DNA from: Beaufortia kweichowensis
Lineage: Eukaryota > Chordata > Actinopteri > Cypriniformes > Gastromyzontidae
Assembly: GCA_019155185.1 (NCBI GenBank)
Contig: CM032817.1
Coordinates: 3,466,974 to 3,530,973 of the forward strand
Reading direction: 5' to 3'
DNA length: 64,000 nucleotides
This document shows, one piece after another, positions 11,101 through 24,830 of the stretch. The stretch's first letter is position 1, and every line of letters starts with the position of its first letter. The notes under the pieces are model-generated. The model had not been told where the DNA came from and searched no databases. It saw only the letters and a program-made list of their open reading frames with translations. Made by a program: the position numbers and the translations under genes.

Positions 11101-14100
11101 AAGCTCATCTTTTCCTCTCTCTAAAATATTGATGCGTTCTAGTTGGGCAGCAAGAATCTGCTTGTGTTGGGAGTCCTTCATGGCAAGAACTTGGTTCAGG
11201 TCATCTCTGTAGCCATGAAGCTGTGCAGAAAGCTTGGCATTCTCAGCATTGAGATCATCCCGCTGTGACAACAGGGCTCGAAGCTCCTCCTTCAGCCCAT
11301 TGTTTTCACCTGCAGCCTCTTGGATAATGTTGTCCTTCTCCATCATAACCTAAAATACAAGTAAGAGTCAGATTTGATCTTAAATGAGACGTGTAGGGGG
11401 TCAAATAATAACAAATGACTTTTTACCTGGAGGTGTCGTTCTTCGAGTTGCTTGTATTGACTGAGGACTCTGTCTCTGTCATCCTGCAGGGAGCCCATAG
11501 CCTTGGTGAAAGACTCCAGCTGAGCTTTGCTCTGGAAGGCATCCTCTTCTGCTTTACGGAGCCTTTCCTCTAATCCACGTAACTCCTCTTTCCTCTTCTC
11601 CAGCTCTTTCTCTGCCAGTTCTGCCCTTCCATCTGCATCCTTCCTGGCCTCTTCTACAGCCTAAGTGAGAAAAATATTTAATTGTATAGATTTACACAGA
11701 AATTAATTACTGTCCAGAATGGAAATATTTTATGGTTTAGGAGACGAGTACCTGTGTAACAGCTTGCTCCTTCTCGCCAAGTAGCTCCACCTCCCTCTTC
11801 TCCTTTTCATCCAATGATGCCTGAAGAGTATTAGTCAGGTTCTTCGAAGAGCTCAGATCTGTTTCTAGTTGCTCTAGCCTGAGGCAGAGTCTTCTTTCCT
11901 CTGTCTCTCGTTCTTTGATTGTCGCACGTGCCTCATTAACCTCACTCTGAAGTTTGTCCACAGCTTCTTCTAGAGCCTTTGCATGGCTGCGTAGACCCTG
12001 TGTTTCTGCCTCTAAGGAAGTCAGCTCAGAGCAAGTTTGGGCTAGGTTGGTCTCTACCTGTGTGAGCTTCTGCTGCAGATCTCTTTTTTCCTCTTCAAAA
12101 GCTGCAAGGCTTTCACTTTGTTTCTGTTTTTCCTCACTTAACTCTAGCTGTAGGCTCTCTTCTGCTTTCTGCAACCTAAAGACAAACAAACACATGGTTT
12201 ATTTTGGACTGTTAAAAAGATTAACAAATTAATGTTAGCTCAACAAACCTTTTCAGTAGACTCTGCAACTCCTCTTTATGCGTTGTCTCTGCCTGCAGTT
12301 GCTCAGCAAGTTCTTTAGCTCTGTTTTCAGCCGCCCGAACATCAGCTTCCTTTTCTTGTAGTTCATTATGAAAGCGATTTTCCCATTGCTTGGCCTCATC
12401 CAGCACTCGATCACGATCGTCCTGCAAGGAAGACATAGAACGCGAAAAGGCAGCCAACCGAGCCAAGGCTTCATCCAGACGGGACTGTGTTTCCTGTGCA
12501 TGTTTGTCTGCAGCTTTAGAAATACTTCTTGCCTCCAGAGTTGCCTCTTCCTGTCTCTCCTGTTCCCTGTAGGCTTTCTCAAGTCTCAATTCGATCTGTT
12601 TGAGCTCTGCTCCAAGACGATACCTGACTTCATCAAGGGTACGCTCTCCATCCGCTTTTAACTCAGTCTCTCGGCGTTGTGTCATTTCTTCAGCGGCTTG
12701 TTTGTCCATACGGGCCTGTTTTGTTTCTTCCAGTGCCATGTCAAGCTTTCCTTTATAGACTGAAAGCTCAGACGCAATACTTGTTCTCTCTTGCGTAATC
12801 TTTGAAATTTCCAAGCGGCCTGCCTCAAGTTCTGCATGCAGCTCATCTCTACCCAACAGCAAGGACTTTACTTCTTTAGCCAGTTCACTTATTCTTTCTT
12901 GGTACTGAATGCAGTCTTTCTGAAGCTGGCGGACTTCTAATTGCTTCTCCCTCAGGAGTTCCTCGAGTTGACGTGTTCTGTTTTGACTCCCTTCTTTAAA
13001 CCTCTGTGCCGATTTTAACTTCTGCTCCAGCTCTCTTTGTTTGCCTGCCTCAGCCTCTGCCTCCGATCTCTCTCGTTGGGCCTGCCTCATGTCCTCTTCC
13101 ATTCTGGCAGACCGGTCCCGTTCGCTAGCTACTTCAGCCTCCAGCTCAGCGTGGTCTCTCTTCAGTTTCTCCAGTTCCCGCTGCATGTCTGCAAGGCGTT
13201 CACGACTGTCAGCAGCCTCTTGCTGGTAGCCTGCAATGCTGCCATTAAGCTGAGCCAGTTGGTTCATCAGTCGTTCCTCCAGGTCATCCCTTTCAGCCTC
13301 TAGTCTTGTGCGAATTTCCTGAAGTTGGGTCTCTTTATTAGAGCTCTCTTCCTGCTGGATCTCATCTCTTTCTAAAGACTCTTGGAGCTGTGTCTTCAGT
13401 AATGCCACCTCTGTGTTGAGCATGGATTCTTGCTTGTTTCTCATTTCCACCTGATCCTCAAGAGCCGCTTCAAGTTCCCTTACCCTACTTTCTGCTGTTG
13501 AGAGAGAGGTCTCGAGTTCTCTTAGCCTCTGATCTGTTTCAGGAGTCATCTCACTCTTTGTTTGCCTGTCCACAGCTTGGTGTTCAATGGATTTCTCTGG
13601 CTGCATCTGTAGATCAGTCTCTGTGGAACTGCTTTTGCCCAAGTATTCTTGTTTTTCCGTTAAATCAAGACCTCTCTGCTGTGTGACAACTTTAACCTCC
13701 TGAATGGTCTCAATGGACCTCATTTCACTATTTCTGTCAATCTCCTCGGTCAGACGTTGTCTTAACTCCTCAGCTTGCTGTTCTAAAGAATGTTTCTCAT
13801 CCATAGCAACACTATAATTTGATTTCAAGTTCTCAAGCTCTTCTTTGACTTCCTCAAGCTCTGCTTTTAGCTCAGTATCAGCATCTCTGCTTCCTTTCTT
13901 ATCTTCTTTCTCCCGAAGTCTTTCATTCTCCTCCTCTAAATCCATAATCTTCTGTTGCTTGACCTTGGCAAATTTCCTCATTTTCTCTTTCACAACATCC
14001 ACTTCCTTCATTGCTTCCTCTGCTAACCTCTCAGCTTCCAGTTTGGCTGCCTCATGGGCTCGTGCCTTGGCTGCTAACTCCTGCCTCTCCTGTCGTGCAG

Positions 14101-17100
14101 CTTCAAGCACTCGTCTCACTCTCTCAGCCTCATCACTGACATTCTCGTATGATTTGAGGAGGGTTTCATATTCCTCTTTCATGCTTTGTATCTTTTCTTC
14201 CAGCTGCCTGCACATTTCTTGAGCTTCCTCTCTGGCAGTCTCAGCTTGACGTTTACATGCATCCTTCTCATTCAGAACACCTTCCATAACAAGCTTAAGG
14301 CTCTCACAGGAGGCACCAAGACTTTGATTTTCCAATAAAGTTCGATCTACCTCGTCGATTAACCTCTCCCTCTCTTCTTTTGACTTGTTTAGCTCTGCCT
14401 CCACAAACTCAAGCTTCTGCTGCAGTTCTAATCTGATCTTCTCTGCAGCAGCCTGTTCCTCCTTCAGTGCCTGCTTTTCTTTGAGAGCTTCCTTACGAGA
14501 CACAAGAGCAGCTTGCAGTTTACGCTGAAGTTGTTGGAGTTTGACACCGTTACCCTTCTCCTCTTCTTCTCGCTGAGGCATATCTGCTTCCAGTTTGTGA
14601 ACTTTATCTTGCTCAGTTTTAAGTAGTTCTTGTAGGGAAGTAATCTGCTGATCTTTTTCTGACACAGTTTCCTGCATCTTGACTAAAATGGAATTTTGTT
14701 CATTTAGTTGCTGGCTTAAGTCAACAATCTCATCATTCTTGTTTTTGAGAAAGGATTTAAATTCCTCTACTTCTGACTGTAGAACTTTGATGGGGGATTC
14801 AGCATCTGAGATGCTTCTTTTAGCTGCTTCCCAAGCCTGATCAACCTCAGCTTTAAGGGTCTCTGCTTGAGCTTCTGCTCTCTGACACTTCTGCCTAAGA
14901 GCCTCTATCTCTTCAGTAAGACCATCAATCTGCCTCTCCTTTTCTCTCAAGGCTTCAAGTTCATCGTGCAGCTCTTTGACTTTGCTATCTGCATGTGACT
15001 GGCTCTCTCGTAGACGCAACTCTAATTCTGCACGAGCAGCCTGCTCAGCTTTTATCTCCTCCTGAAGAGCAGTTAAAACAGCCTCATGATCTTTCACTGA
15101 TGGTTGTTGAGACTGCTCACCAGTGTTGTGCTGTTGTCGTGTCTCATTTTCAGCAGAAGCAAAATCCACCCAGTCCTCATGAACCCAGTCATTTGTCACT
15201 GTTTTTTGTAGAATCTGTGAAGTTGACCCGACATCTTCCTTCACATTAACACTAACCGTGCGATCTGCAGCATTCTTTGATTCTAGCAGACCCTCTAGTT
15301 CCTTAATACGATTCAATAACCCAGCTTTCTGATCCTCTTCATCTTGGAAGCACTTGAGAAGGTCACTGTTGTTTTCTTTTTGCTCAAGATATTGGCACTC
15401 TTTCTCTTGAGCTTTTGCTAAAGTATCTTCATGAGCATCAGTTGTTTCCTGAAGCTTTTTGTTCAATCTTTCAATATCAGATTCCATGGATGCTATTTGT
15501 AAAAGAAGTCTGTTTTTGTCCTCATCTGCCTGCAAAATATGTTGTTCGTTTATTTGTACATACTGCTCTGTCAGACGTTGTATTTCTGAATGTGACTCAG
15601 TCAATGCTTGATCTTGGTTGTTGATTTTTTCTTGTAGACTTATCAGGGTCTCCTCTTTCAAATTTAAGACATCTCTGGTCTCTTGCAATAAAGTCTCAAG
15701 TCTTTGTATTTCTAGATCTTTTTCCTTGATTTCATCTCTGTATTTAACAGTCAGTGCTTCACTGTCATCTCTTTCCTTTTCTTCCCTGCTTCCAGCTTCC
15801 TTTTCAAACTCTGCGACTTTTTTCATCAAATCTTTTCGCTGTATCAGAGCTGCCTGCAGCTTTCTCTTGACATGTTCTCCATCTTTCTTCATAGTAGCCA
15901 ATTGAGCAACCAGGTCCTCTTTTTCTTTTTGTAATTCAACAAGATTTTCATTTTCTAAAGTCTTATCATCTATGGTTTTCTGTTGGTCATCTCTGTATTT
16001 TTCTAGTTCATAAATGTGCTCCTTCAGCTTTTTGACTTCGCTGGATATTGTGAACTTTTCCTCCCCAGCCTGGAGTAGTTTGGCAGTCATGCTATCGTTG
16101 AGTTCTATCATTTCCTGGTCTTTTTGTGAAAGACACTTTTGCAGGGCCTCCAGCTCAGCCGTCCTGTCAAGAAGATCAGCTTTGGTCATCTCCGCCTCCT
16201 GAGATATTTGCAGCAACCTGTCCTCCATGGCCGAGAGCTTCTTTTCCAGTTCAGTGGACATGAATTCTCTGTCCTCCAGCTGAGCAGTCAGCATTCTAGA
16301 TTGGCCTTCTTGTTCAACAAGTCTTCTATGAGCTTCATCTAGGTCTGCCTTTAAGGCTTGCATCTGCTTATCTTTGGAGTGAATGTCTTGTTGCAACTTT
16401 AGAAACTGGTCAGTAACATCTTGTTTTTCTACTTCTTGTTGCTGGACAAGTGCCCTAGCTTCAAACAGCTCATTCTCATAAATGTTTGCCTTTGACTCTG
16501 CCTCATTTTTGGAAACTTTAAATGACTGCAATTCCTCTTCTAGTTGACTAACTTTCTCCTGGGAATGTAATGCTGAATCCCTTAACTGCTGAAGCTCTGC
16601 CAGAAGTTCACTGTACCTTTTCTGAATCTCTTCTGCTAAGATCTGGGCAAAAGCTTGACTAGTGCTTGGATTAGTATTTAGCAGACCTCCCTCTTGCTGG
16701 CCAATACATACCTGTACAGTTTCATTAATAACTAAAGATTGTGACTCAATATCAACTATGCAACTAGTTGATGAGACATGCTCATCACAGGCCTCATCCC
16801 ACGATTGTGTGGATAAGCGTAATGAGGAAAAGTCCTGAACCTGGGGAGGCCACTCTTGAGTCCCTTCTTGGTTTAATGCTTCCAGAAGAGTCCAACTGCT
16901 ATGAGCTACTTCTGAATCACTGCTTGTTACCATTTCATCTGAGGATGTACCCTTTGATTCTCCAGGAGACTCAGGCTGAGGTGCTATAAGCTCAGGGCTG
17001 CTCTCGTTGCCAGCAGAGACAGATAGAACAGAAGTGTCCACTGCCACAAGTGTTGTCTCTTCCTCTCTTGTGCCCTTAAGAACTTCAGACAGACCTGTAG

Positions 17101-20100
17101 AGTTGTCATGCAATCCAGCAATGTCTCCGGTCTGTACATCCCCCACACTTTCCGCTTCTGGGATCCTCATAGTATGGGCTTGGGTAAGTGACACTTGTTC
17201 TCGGAGAGCAGAAAGCTGTCTTTCTCTGTCTGCAAGTTGTTGCTCCAGAAATAGTATCTGATCTGTCTGTAATGCATTTCCTGAACTATGTCCATCTCCA
17301 CTGTCATCTAAAGGATGAAAAATTCATTAAAAAAATACAATTCACATTAAGCAAGCATGCTGCTACATACCATGTTATCACTTTTTGATTATTTGTATTT
17401 TGAATTAGCCCATTAAATTGAGGCTGGTAGAAGAACCCTGTCTGTCAAGTAATCCTAAGACAAACATCACAAACCTGAAAGTTACTAACTACATTATAAA
17501 AGGGCATGAACTACACAGCAAAGTAGCATGGTAGGAGTGACAGTGAAATAAAGCTATAAAGTTTAAAGTACATTCAGCTGTACAAAGGCAAACATTAAAC
17601 TCACCCTGGACTGCCCGGTCCAAATCCTTCACAGAATGGTCAGTCACATGGTCATCTGATGACTCACCAGCAACCTAGAAACACAAGCCTCAGTTACAAC
17701 AGTATGCTTAGACTATTGCATGCTTGTTAAGAGTACACAATAACTGCAGGTATATAAATACAATAAAATAACTTTATTAATGCTTCACAATTATGATCCT
17801 ATTATAAACATTTATGTAGGGCCAGCAGTTAATGTAGGTGATGACAGCTGAAAGGATTATGAGGTCTCTGGCATTGGCCTAATAAGTTTGAGGGACAGAT
17901 CATCTAAGCATTAATATCACCAGACCAGACAGTCTGTGCTATATATGCTTTCAGAATGTTTTTAAATATTTCGCTTTAAAAGAACATATCAGTACTTCCA
18001 CACATTCTTTTGCGTTAATATAATAATGTAATAATGAGATTTTTGTATGAACAAGGAGTCCAACAACAGATCACACAGAGATCTGTGTCACCATGACTAT
18101 TAGTCAGGTCTGATTCTAAATCCTTAAGAAATGTGGCAACATTTCCCAAGATGCTTTATTTACTGTAGGTATTTTTTTAGAAACTCTAAACCTTGCATGA
18201 GTATGAGCCTTAGTTTCTGCTGAATAACTGATTTTTGTTTATTTTAACCAAAAAGTTACAGCTTTAAATTTATTTGCAACATGAATAGTTTTTGTCAGCT
18301 AAAAACTCATATGGAAATCCAGATCTCGACAGACGTATAATGTATAAGAATTCAGAAAATGAAAATATATTTATTTTCTTTATTTATCATTGTGCCATAA
18401 AAAAACTAAAAATAGTCAATAATGATTATCAATGATTATCAATAAATAAATAAAAAGTGGTTGCAAAATGTGTATTACATATTGAAATAATGTATGAATA
18501 TTAATTGACAAAACAAATATCAGTGTTGTGTTTAGAAGCTTTTTGTAGGTTAGGTTTTTTGCAGTCCACCTACCTGAAGAGTGAGAAGTTGTTGTTCCAG
18601 TTCCTGTATCCTAGCGGCTGCTTCCTCTCTCTCCGCTGTGCTTTTATCTAGTTGACCTAAAGCATCAGGTGCATCAAAAAAAAATTCTTTTGATCACCAT
18701 ACAAACAATTTGTGGCTTTGGCCAATGAAATATTTGTTAACAGCCACAAAAGGTGCTTTGAACTCTAGGTTGCTTACCTTGCAAAGACTGTAGATTGAGT
18801 GTGATCTCAGACATGTGAGCTTGACTCTCTTGCTGTTGGGATGTGAGGTCACCCAGGTGAGTCTCCAGGGTGGGCAATATTTCTAAATACTGCACTGGAT
18901 CGGTAGGAATAGATATTTCCGCTTCTCTCTCCTTAGCAGTTGTTAAAGACTGAAGTCCTCTCCAAAGTTTCTCCAGCGTATCTTTGGCTTGCTGTCCTAC
19001 TTTCTGTTCCTCCATGCTGGTGTCCAATCTCGCTCTCAAGGACTCAAGCTCATTTTCCACCTGTTCTAAATGAGATTGCTCACTGTTTGATCTTTCCTTC
19101 CTTTCTCTCTTCACTTCATCAAGCTTCTCCTGGAGACCATGAACTTCTTTCATGTGACTTGCGACTTCTACCTCCAATTTCTTGGTCATCTCCTCTTTCT
19201 GTTTCTCTGCAGCTCGCAGATTGGCCAGCTCTGTTTCAAAGCTTGTTTGACTCTCTTGCTTTTCTCTTTCCTCAGCTGCCAGTTTGTCTCTCAATTCATC
19301 CAACTCTGCAGTCTTATTCAGTAATTCAGAGTTGAGATCATTGACGATCTGCTCTCTTTCTTTCTGTGACGAATCAAGCCTGGTTTCAAGATTTGAACGC
19401 ATGCTGTTCAGTTCCGTCTCGAAGCTAATCTCTTTCTCTTTTAACGTCTCCAGTGCTTCACTCTTCTCTCTTTCTTCAGCAGCAAGCTTTACTCTAATTT
19501 CATCCAACTCTGTGGTCTTTCTCAATAATTCAGAGTTGAGATCATGGATGATCTGGTCTCTCTCATTCCCTGATTTTTCTAATCTGGATTCTAGTCTTTC
19601 TTGCATGTTGGCCAGCTCTGTTTCTTTCTCTCTTAATTTCTCCAGTCCATTAATCTTCTCGCTTTCTTCATCAGCAAGCTTTGTGCGTAGTTGTTCCAGC
19701 TCTGTGGTTTTTCTCAGTAACTCAGCATTGAGATCATTGATGGTCTGCTCTCTCTCACTTTCTGATGTCTCAAATCTTGCTTCTAGATTTGCTCGCATGT
19801 TGGCCAGCTCTGCCTCGAAGCTAATCTCTTTCACTCTTAATGTCTCCAGTCCTTCAATCCTCTCTCTTTCTTCAGCAGCAAGCTTTGCTTTTATTTCATC
19901 CAGCTCTGTGGTTTTTCTCAGTAATTCAGCATTGAGATCATTGATGATGTGCTCTCTTTGATTTTCTGATGTATTAAGTTTTGCTTCTAGATCTGCCCGC
20001 ATTTTGGCCAGTTCTGTCTCGAAGCTAATCTCTTTCCGTCTTAATGTCTCCAATCCTTCATTTTTTTCTCTTTCTTCAGCTGCAAGTTTTGCTCTCATTT

Positions 20101-23100
20101 CATCCAGCTCTGTGGTGTTTTTCAGTAATTCAGCATCAAGCTCATTGATAATCTGCTGTTTTTCCCTTTCTGATGTCTCAAGTCTTGCTTGCATCTTGGC
20201 CAGCTCTGTCTCAAAGCTAATCTCCTTCTCCTTTAATTTCTCCAGTGCTTCATTCTTCTCTCTTTCCTCTGTGGCAAGCTTCACTGTCATTTCATCCAGC
20301 TCTTTGGTCTTTCTCAGTACTTCAGAGTTGAGAGAATTGATGATCTCGTCTCTATCATTCTCTGATTTCTCCAGTCTGGCTTCAAAGCTTGCTTGCATTT
20401 TAGTCAGCTGCATTTCAAAACCAGTTTCTTTCTCTCCTAACCTCTCCAGGCTTTCCTCCTTTTCATTAGCTTCAGCTTTAAGCTTTGCTCTCATTTCATC
20501 CATCTCTGTGGTAATTTTTTGTAATTCAGAGTTGAGAGTATTGATGGTCTGGTCTTTCTCGCTATCAGATGCCTGTAGTCTGACTTTAAGGGCCTGCAGT
20601 TCTTCTTCAGCTCGCATGGACCACTGTTGTCTTTCCTCTTCTCTCAATCTCTGGGCTTGTGACAACTCCATCTCCATCTGCCTGAACTGAGCAGTTAGAA
20701 TCTGCACAAACCAAACATTCACATTTTAAACTTAAACAGTGCCTTTTTGATTCCAGACGTTATGCTGAAAATCTTTGTCTGAGGCCTGGTTAAGACACAA
20801 CATAAATTATACGTAATGCAGACCTGTTTCTGCTGATCTGCACTGTTAAGCTCCTGCTGTAACATTTCTAGGACCTCTGAACGAGAACGTAAGGACTCTT
20901 CTAGTTCCTCTATGCGCTGCTGGGATGCACGAAGAGCCTGAAAGTCAAAACAAGGTACATGAACAAATATTTAAAAGGTGATCAAAAATTATTGCCTAAC
21001 AACATAAACAGTCCAACAACATTAGATGAGTCAAGAGTTGTAGGACGCTGCTTATGACATGCAGAAAACATAGGCACCCTGAAACTAGACAGCTTAGATC
21101 AAAATTGCCATGGTAACATGCTGAGCTATGATTACATGCTTGCTAATAGAAGCAAATGTGGCGCCAATGCCTTAGGCTTATCTGAAACAAAAACACAACA
21201 AATACTGAAGGAAAATATTGCAGCTATTATCCCTTTAAAATTATATGGCAATTACATAACTAATTTCTTATCATATTTATTATAACAGAGTAATTTGCCT
21301 TTGTGTATACGCATTCTACCGTCCTACTGCGCAGTATTCATACCTGCTGTAAATCACTGTCATTTGAGGTCTGTGTGAGACTGAGGATCTCCTGCTCGTG
21401 TTTGAGGATTTGTTCTTGGAATCGCACATCCTTCTCCTTCACGACTGCCTGCAGGACTCGCACCTGAAAAGAACAAATGGATATTTAATTTATCTTTCAG
21501 AGCGAAAAAAAATAAAACAGTATTTTAATAGCAGCGGTTTGACAGGAGATGTGCACCTGCTCGGCATGTCCTTCCTCTCTGATGCGCTGCTCGGCCTCCC
21601 AGAGCTGATGTTGAAGCGTCCTGTTGGACGACTCCGCCTCAGTGAGCTTCTCTCTGAGCTGCTGGAGCTCCTCCTCCACTGCTGGAGCCATTGTGAAGGA
21701 GCTCTCTGAATTCTGAAAGACAGTTTGAATCATCCATCATGATAATGCAGATGAGAGGACAATCTCTGATGACAACAGAACACAACAAGCAGACACAATC
21801 ATGCCTAAATATTATGATTTAAAGTGAAAGTATGGCCACAAGTCTTAAACAATAAACTTGATAACAACATGAGGCTAGTATAATAAAATCGCTTAGCAAC
21901 CTTGCCTGTTTTTATATCCTGTTGTGACCATGTGATTCTGGTAAACAATCGAACATTCCTAAGATACGTTTAAGGATAAGGAAGAGACCAGAGAGAAAAC
22001 TTCATGTACAGAAACATACAACCAAAATTTTGTGTAGATAATCCAACCTCTAAATGTATGATTTAGAGGAATTAATGTGATCACTTTAACAAAAACATGA
22101 GTAGCACATCTTGGCTTTTTAAACCAACAGTATAAGCCTGGCCTCAAAGACTTCCTTTGTAAGCGCATGACTACTTCCAATGTTTGCTTATTTGTATAGG
22201 GATCAAGTCAAAATGACAAAACGTCAGCATGCCACAGATGCTTTACATAAATTGATAACGTGTTTTAAAACATTTCTGTAAGATAGATAACATAGAAGCA
22301 ACTAGTACTTGTCTCATACTTCATAGATATATGTGCAAAAATATTTATAAGACATAAAAAGAAATAAGCTTGTCTTCACCTGACTGCTGTTCAACACTTC
22401 TTGTCCTTTCAACTCAGAGATTTGTTTGTTTAGCGAGGCCATCTTTGCTTTGGCCTGCAGTTTGAGCTTTGTAAACTTGACCTCTGCCTGTTCTTTCTCC
22501 ACCTGTATAAAGACAAAACAGCTTTAATATAAATGAATAAAATGCAAAAAATGTAACTAAAGTTATTTAGATTCACATAGAATCTCCCTCTTTAGGCTCC
22601 TCACCTTAAGTTGTTTCTCAGTGCTGGCAAGCTTGGCGTCTTTCTCTCGGATCAGCTCCTTCAGCTGAACCACCAGCTGTTCGGTCTGGGCCAGCCTCTC
22701 CAGAACCTCTTCTGAAGGAGCAGGACCCTCCAGAGAGGCTTCTGTATCATGCTGGGGTTGAGGGACCAAACCATCCTGCTCCAAAAACAAAATTCAAAAT
22801 ATAGCGAGAGCTCTTTAAAGAGTTAATCTATAACCACCCACAGCCAACCTGCATGTTAGCATTGATGATGGAGAAACAGGCGCAACTTTTGCGGCAAGGG
22901 TTGTGGGGAACCCATAAATTAAACATGATTTATTCATTTCTGTGTTGTTTTAATAACACGCTTTATTGGAATACAAAAAAGAATTTTCTTTCTCAGACAA
23001 TTGACAAGGTATTGACTTTAGTTAAAACTGTGTTAACTCAAAATATGACTCCAAAGTTTAAACAGAATTTGTCTACTAACTTGAGAATTTTCATCGGATC

Positions 23101-23161
23101 GTTCCTCACCAGAGAGCTCATGGAGGACTGAGCTCACCCCCTGGGTCAGCCGGCTAAACAT
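8187..23161 (-). CDS. golgb1: Giantin (Golgin subfamily B member 1)
   Basis: Nineteen coding exons assemble with consistent phases: 23081-23161, 22605-22775, 22380-22502, 21557-21712, 21344-21463, 20824-20937, 18778-20701, 18574-18656, 17605-17674, 12249-17307, 11752-12175, 11427-11660, 10522-11349, 10254-10426, 9862-10015, 9612-9697, 8811-8882, 8426-8516 and 8187-8324. The total is about 3366 residues (human 3259) without interruption. The start MFSRLTQGVSSVLHELSGEE resembles the giantin N-terminus. Almost the whole length is heptad-rich coiled coil with giantin motifs such as SMSSLQDDRDRV and TETAEERVAELARDL. The C-terminus has TRSGG followed by a hydrophobic anchor (LLVSLYLLTVHVLLLLCMGG), fitting a tail-anchored Golgi membrane tether that acts in COPI vesicle docking and cisternal organisation. 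The exon at 18778-20701 contains 68-residue tandem repeats. Only the 5' UTR splicing is uncertain; an acceptor (gtgtag) lies just upstream of the ATG. Confidence 0.97.
9150..9525. mobile_element. Non-autonomous hAT-type DNA transposon (376 bp)
   Basis: The element begins tagggctgcacaatat and ends with the near-inverse atatcatgcagcccta, giving imperfect terminal inverted repeats of about 16 bp. It is flanked by a perfect 8-bp direct repeat ATTCATGA at 9142-9149 and 9526-9533, the hallmark of hAT superfamily insertion. It has no coding capacity. It sits in a golgb1 intron between the exons at 8811-8882 and 9612-9697. Such short elements are abundant in cyprinid genomes. Confidence 0.93.
12249..17307 (-). 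other. Giant 5.06-kb coding exon of golgb1
   Basis: This single exon encodes about 1686 residues of continuous heptad-rich coiled coil. It is bounded by an acceptor (cctttag) at 17308 and a donor (gtttgt) at 12248. It carries giantin-specific stretches such as KEKMRKFAKVKQQKI and DDLEERLMNQLAQLNGSI. Human giantin also has a very large central exon. It has no internal stop over its full length. Confidence 0.93.
19210..20506 (-). repeat. 68-residue (204-bp) coiled-coil tandem repeats inside golgb1
   Basis: Six full units and a partial seventh follow each other in the exon 18778-20701. Each unit starts with ELDEM/I.AKLAAEEREK, continues ..EISFETELA.M.A.LE.., and ends ..INDLNAELLRKTT. Units are 68 residues, except two that lack four residues (64). 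A degenerate earlier copy (KVRLQASDSEKDQTIN) precedes them. The nucleotide sequence is also strongly repetitive. I find nothing comparable in the human giantin sequence as I remember it. Confidence 0.9.
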
Positions 23162-23250
23162 GGCTGGCCTACACAAAGATGAGAAAACACAGGTAAAGAC
23201 AAACCCTACTCTGATAAAGATGTGCATTTAGGACAAAAAACATGCTTGAA

Positions 23251-23483
23251 GGGATATTCAAAAATTCTGTCATCATACATTTACCCTCAAGTCATTCAAA
23301 GCATGTATATGACTCTTTCTTTTATGAAACACAAAAGAAGATATTTTGAGAAATGTCTCAGTGGTTTTGTGTCTTGTTACCAACGTTATTTAAAATATCT
23401 TTTTTGTGTCCTTTAAAGTAAGTCATACAGGTCTAGAATGAAAATGAGAGTGATTAAATGATGAAAGAATTGATCATTTTTTA
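23251..23483. mobile_element. Dispersed teleost repeat (short non-autonomous element)
   Basis: The left end (attctgtcatcatacattta then ccctcaagtcattc) and right end (aagtcatacaggtctagaat then gattaaatgatgaaagaatt) match, in degenerate form, the very common fish repeat with inverted ends built around 'tgtcatcatttactcaccctcaag'. The superfamily is not certain from this copy. It lies upstream of the first golgb1 coding exon. Confidence 0.6.
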
Positions 23484-24379
23484 ATTAACTACTAAGACCT
23501 AAACGTATTATGTATTACCAAATATTATCACAAGAATCACAATGTTTAATCATTTTACACATAGACAGAACACACTGCAGGACTTTATCAAACCCTGATC
23601 ATGCTAAAAAAGGAAACAAATAGGTCAAAGAACCACTGTACAGCTATTGAAAACAGGTACCATTTGTATATCACGGTACTGTATCTGTACTGACAGATTG
23701 AAATGAAACATTTAATGCTTAATTAATAATAACACATTTTCTGATGTCTGGACTCTGGAACCATATATAAAATATAAACAGACTAGTTATATAAACTGGT
23801 AATTTATTTTGTGGCGATTTATTTTCAAGATTTGACTGGAAATGTCACATCCACCACGCAGGAATTGCACACTTTCCAATACCTGTTTTTTGGAGCACAG
23901 ACACTAGTTGGTCAGTTAGTGACTAATCTGAAGCAACTAGAAACAATCTGTCATATTCCAAAATACAGCTGAAACTGGTTTTCAGCAGGGCCTACATTAT
24001 CTAAATTACATTATTAAAAAAACTATTTCCCATTCCAACACAGGAAAGTATTATTTAGTTAAAATCGGGACTTGGTATTTCGTGTGTAACGTAATGGGAC
24101 GTTAAATAAAACACTGGCACATCATATACAGAACTCAAATGCATAATGCATAAACCAGCCGCATGATTAGCATTTTACTGGCTGCGTAATGAACATGTCG
24201 CATATCTAGTAGTGATCATAAACTAAGTAACAATAAACACCTGAACGACAATCTAAGATAATTTTTCTTGCGTACATGTGCCCTAATAATAAATAACTTC
24301 CTGTGACAGTAAAATAAAGCGGAGAAAGACGAACAGAACCGAACAATAACGAAACATATCCGACTTAGGACTGCGGCTG

Positions 24380-24830
24380 CGTCGCTTTCATTTTGTCGAC
24401 ACAACACCAAAGATTATTCAGCGACTCGTCTTCGTATCAGAATTTATGTTGGAGATATGTAAAGGTACGCTTTTATCTCCTACAGTGGTTATAAAACGAC
24501 ATTATCAAAGGCCAGAGCGTGACGACATTACGCTTAAGCCGTGAGTGGGCTCGTGCTGATGACTCGTAAACAACTGTTGGGATATTTTTAAATGTACTTT
24601 TGGTTTTGCATATGCGGGGCATGTCAACGTCCGAATATATATAGAGACAATTTGGTTATGTTATTAAACATCAAACTGACCTGTGTAATCGGCGCAGGGA
24701 AGAGCTGCGTGTATTATTTGATCAATTTCGTCTCCAGGATTTCTGTGCAGAGCCACATCACCAAACATCCCGGAAACAGAAACGCAGCGCTCTGATTGGC
24801 CCGCTTAAGGGAGCGTCTTCAAACTACAAA
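24380..24830. promoter_or_regulatory. Bidirectional promoter region between golgb1 and the small ORF
   Basis: This CpG-containing, TATA-less interval separates the leftward golgb1 gene from a rightward small ORF. It contains an inverted CCAAT box (ATTGG, 24795-24799) and a YY1-like AAATGGCGAC at about 24818-24827, an element often placed just after housekeeping transcription starts. The golgb1 start is likely near 24400-24450. Both starts are inferred. Between 23484 and 24380 (golgb1 5' intron) nothing else was recognised. Confidence 0.5.

Noticed and set aside
19284..20690. Long plus-strand open frames opposite the golgb1 repeat exon (Ser/Leu-rich)
   Set aside because: They are antisense shadows of the heptad-rich golgb1 coding sequence; repetitive codons keep the opposite strand open and no motif or splice logic supports them.
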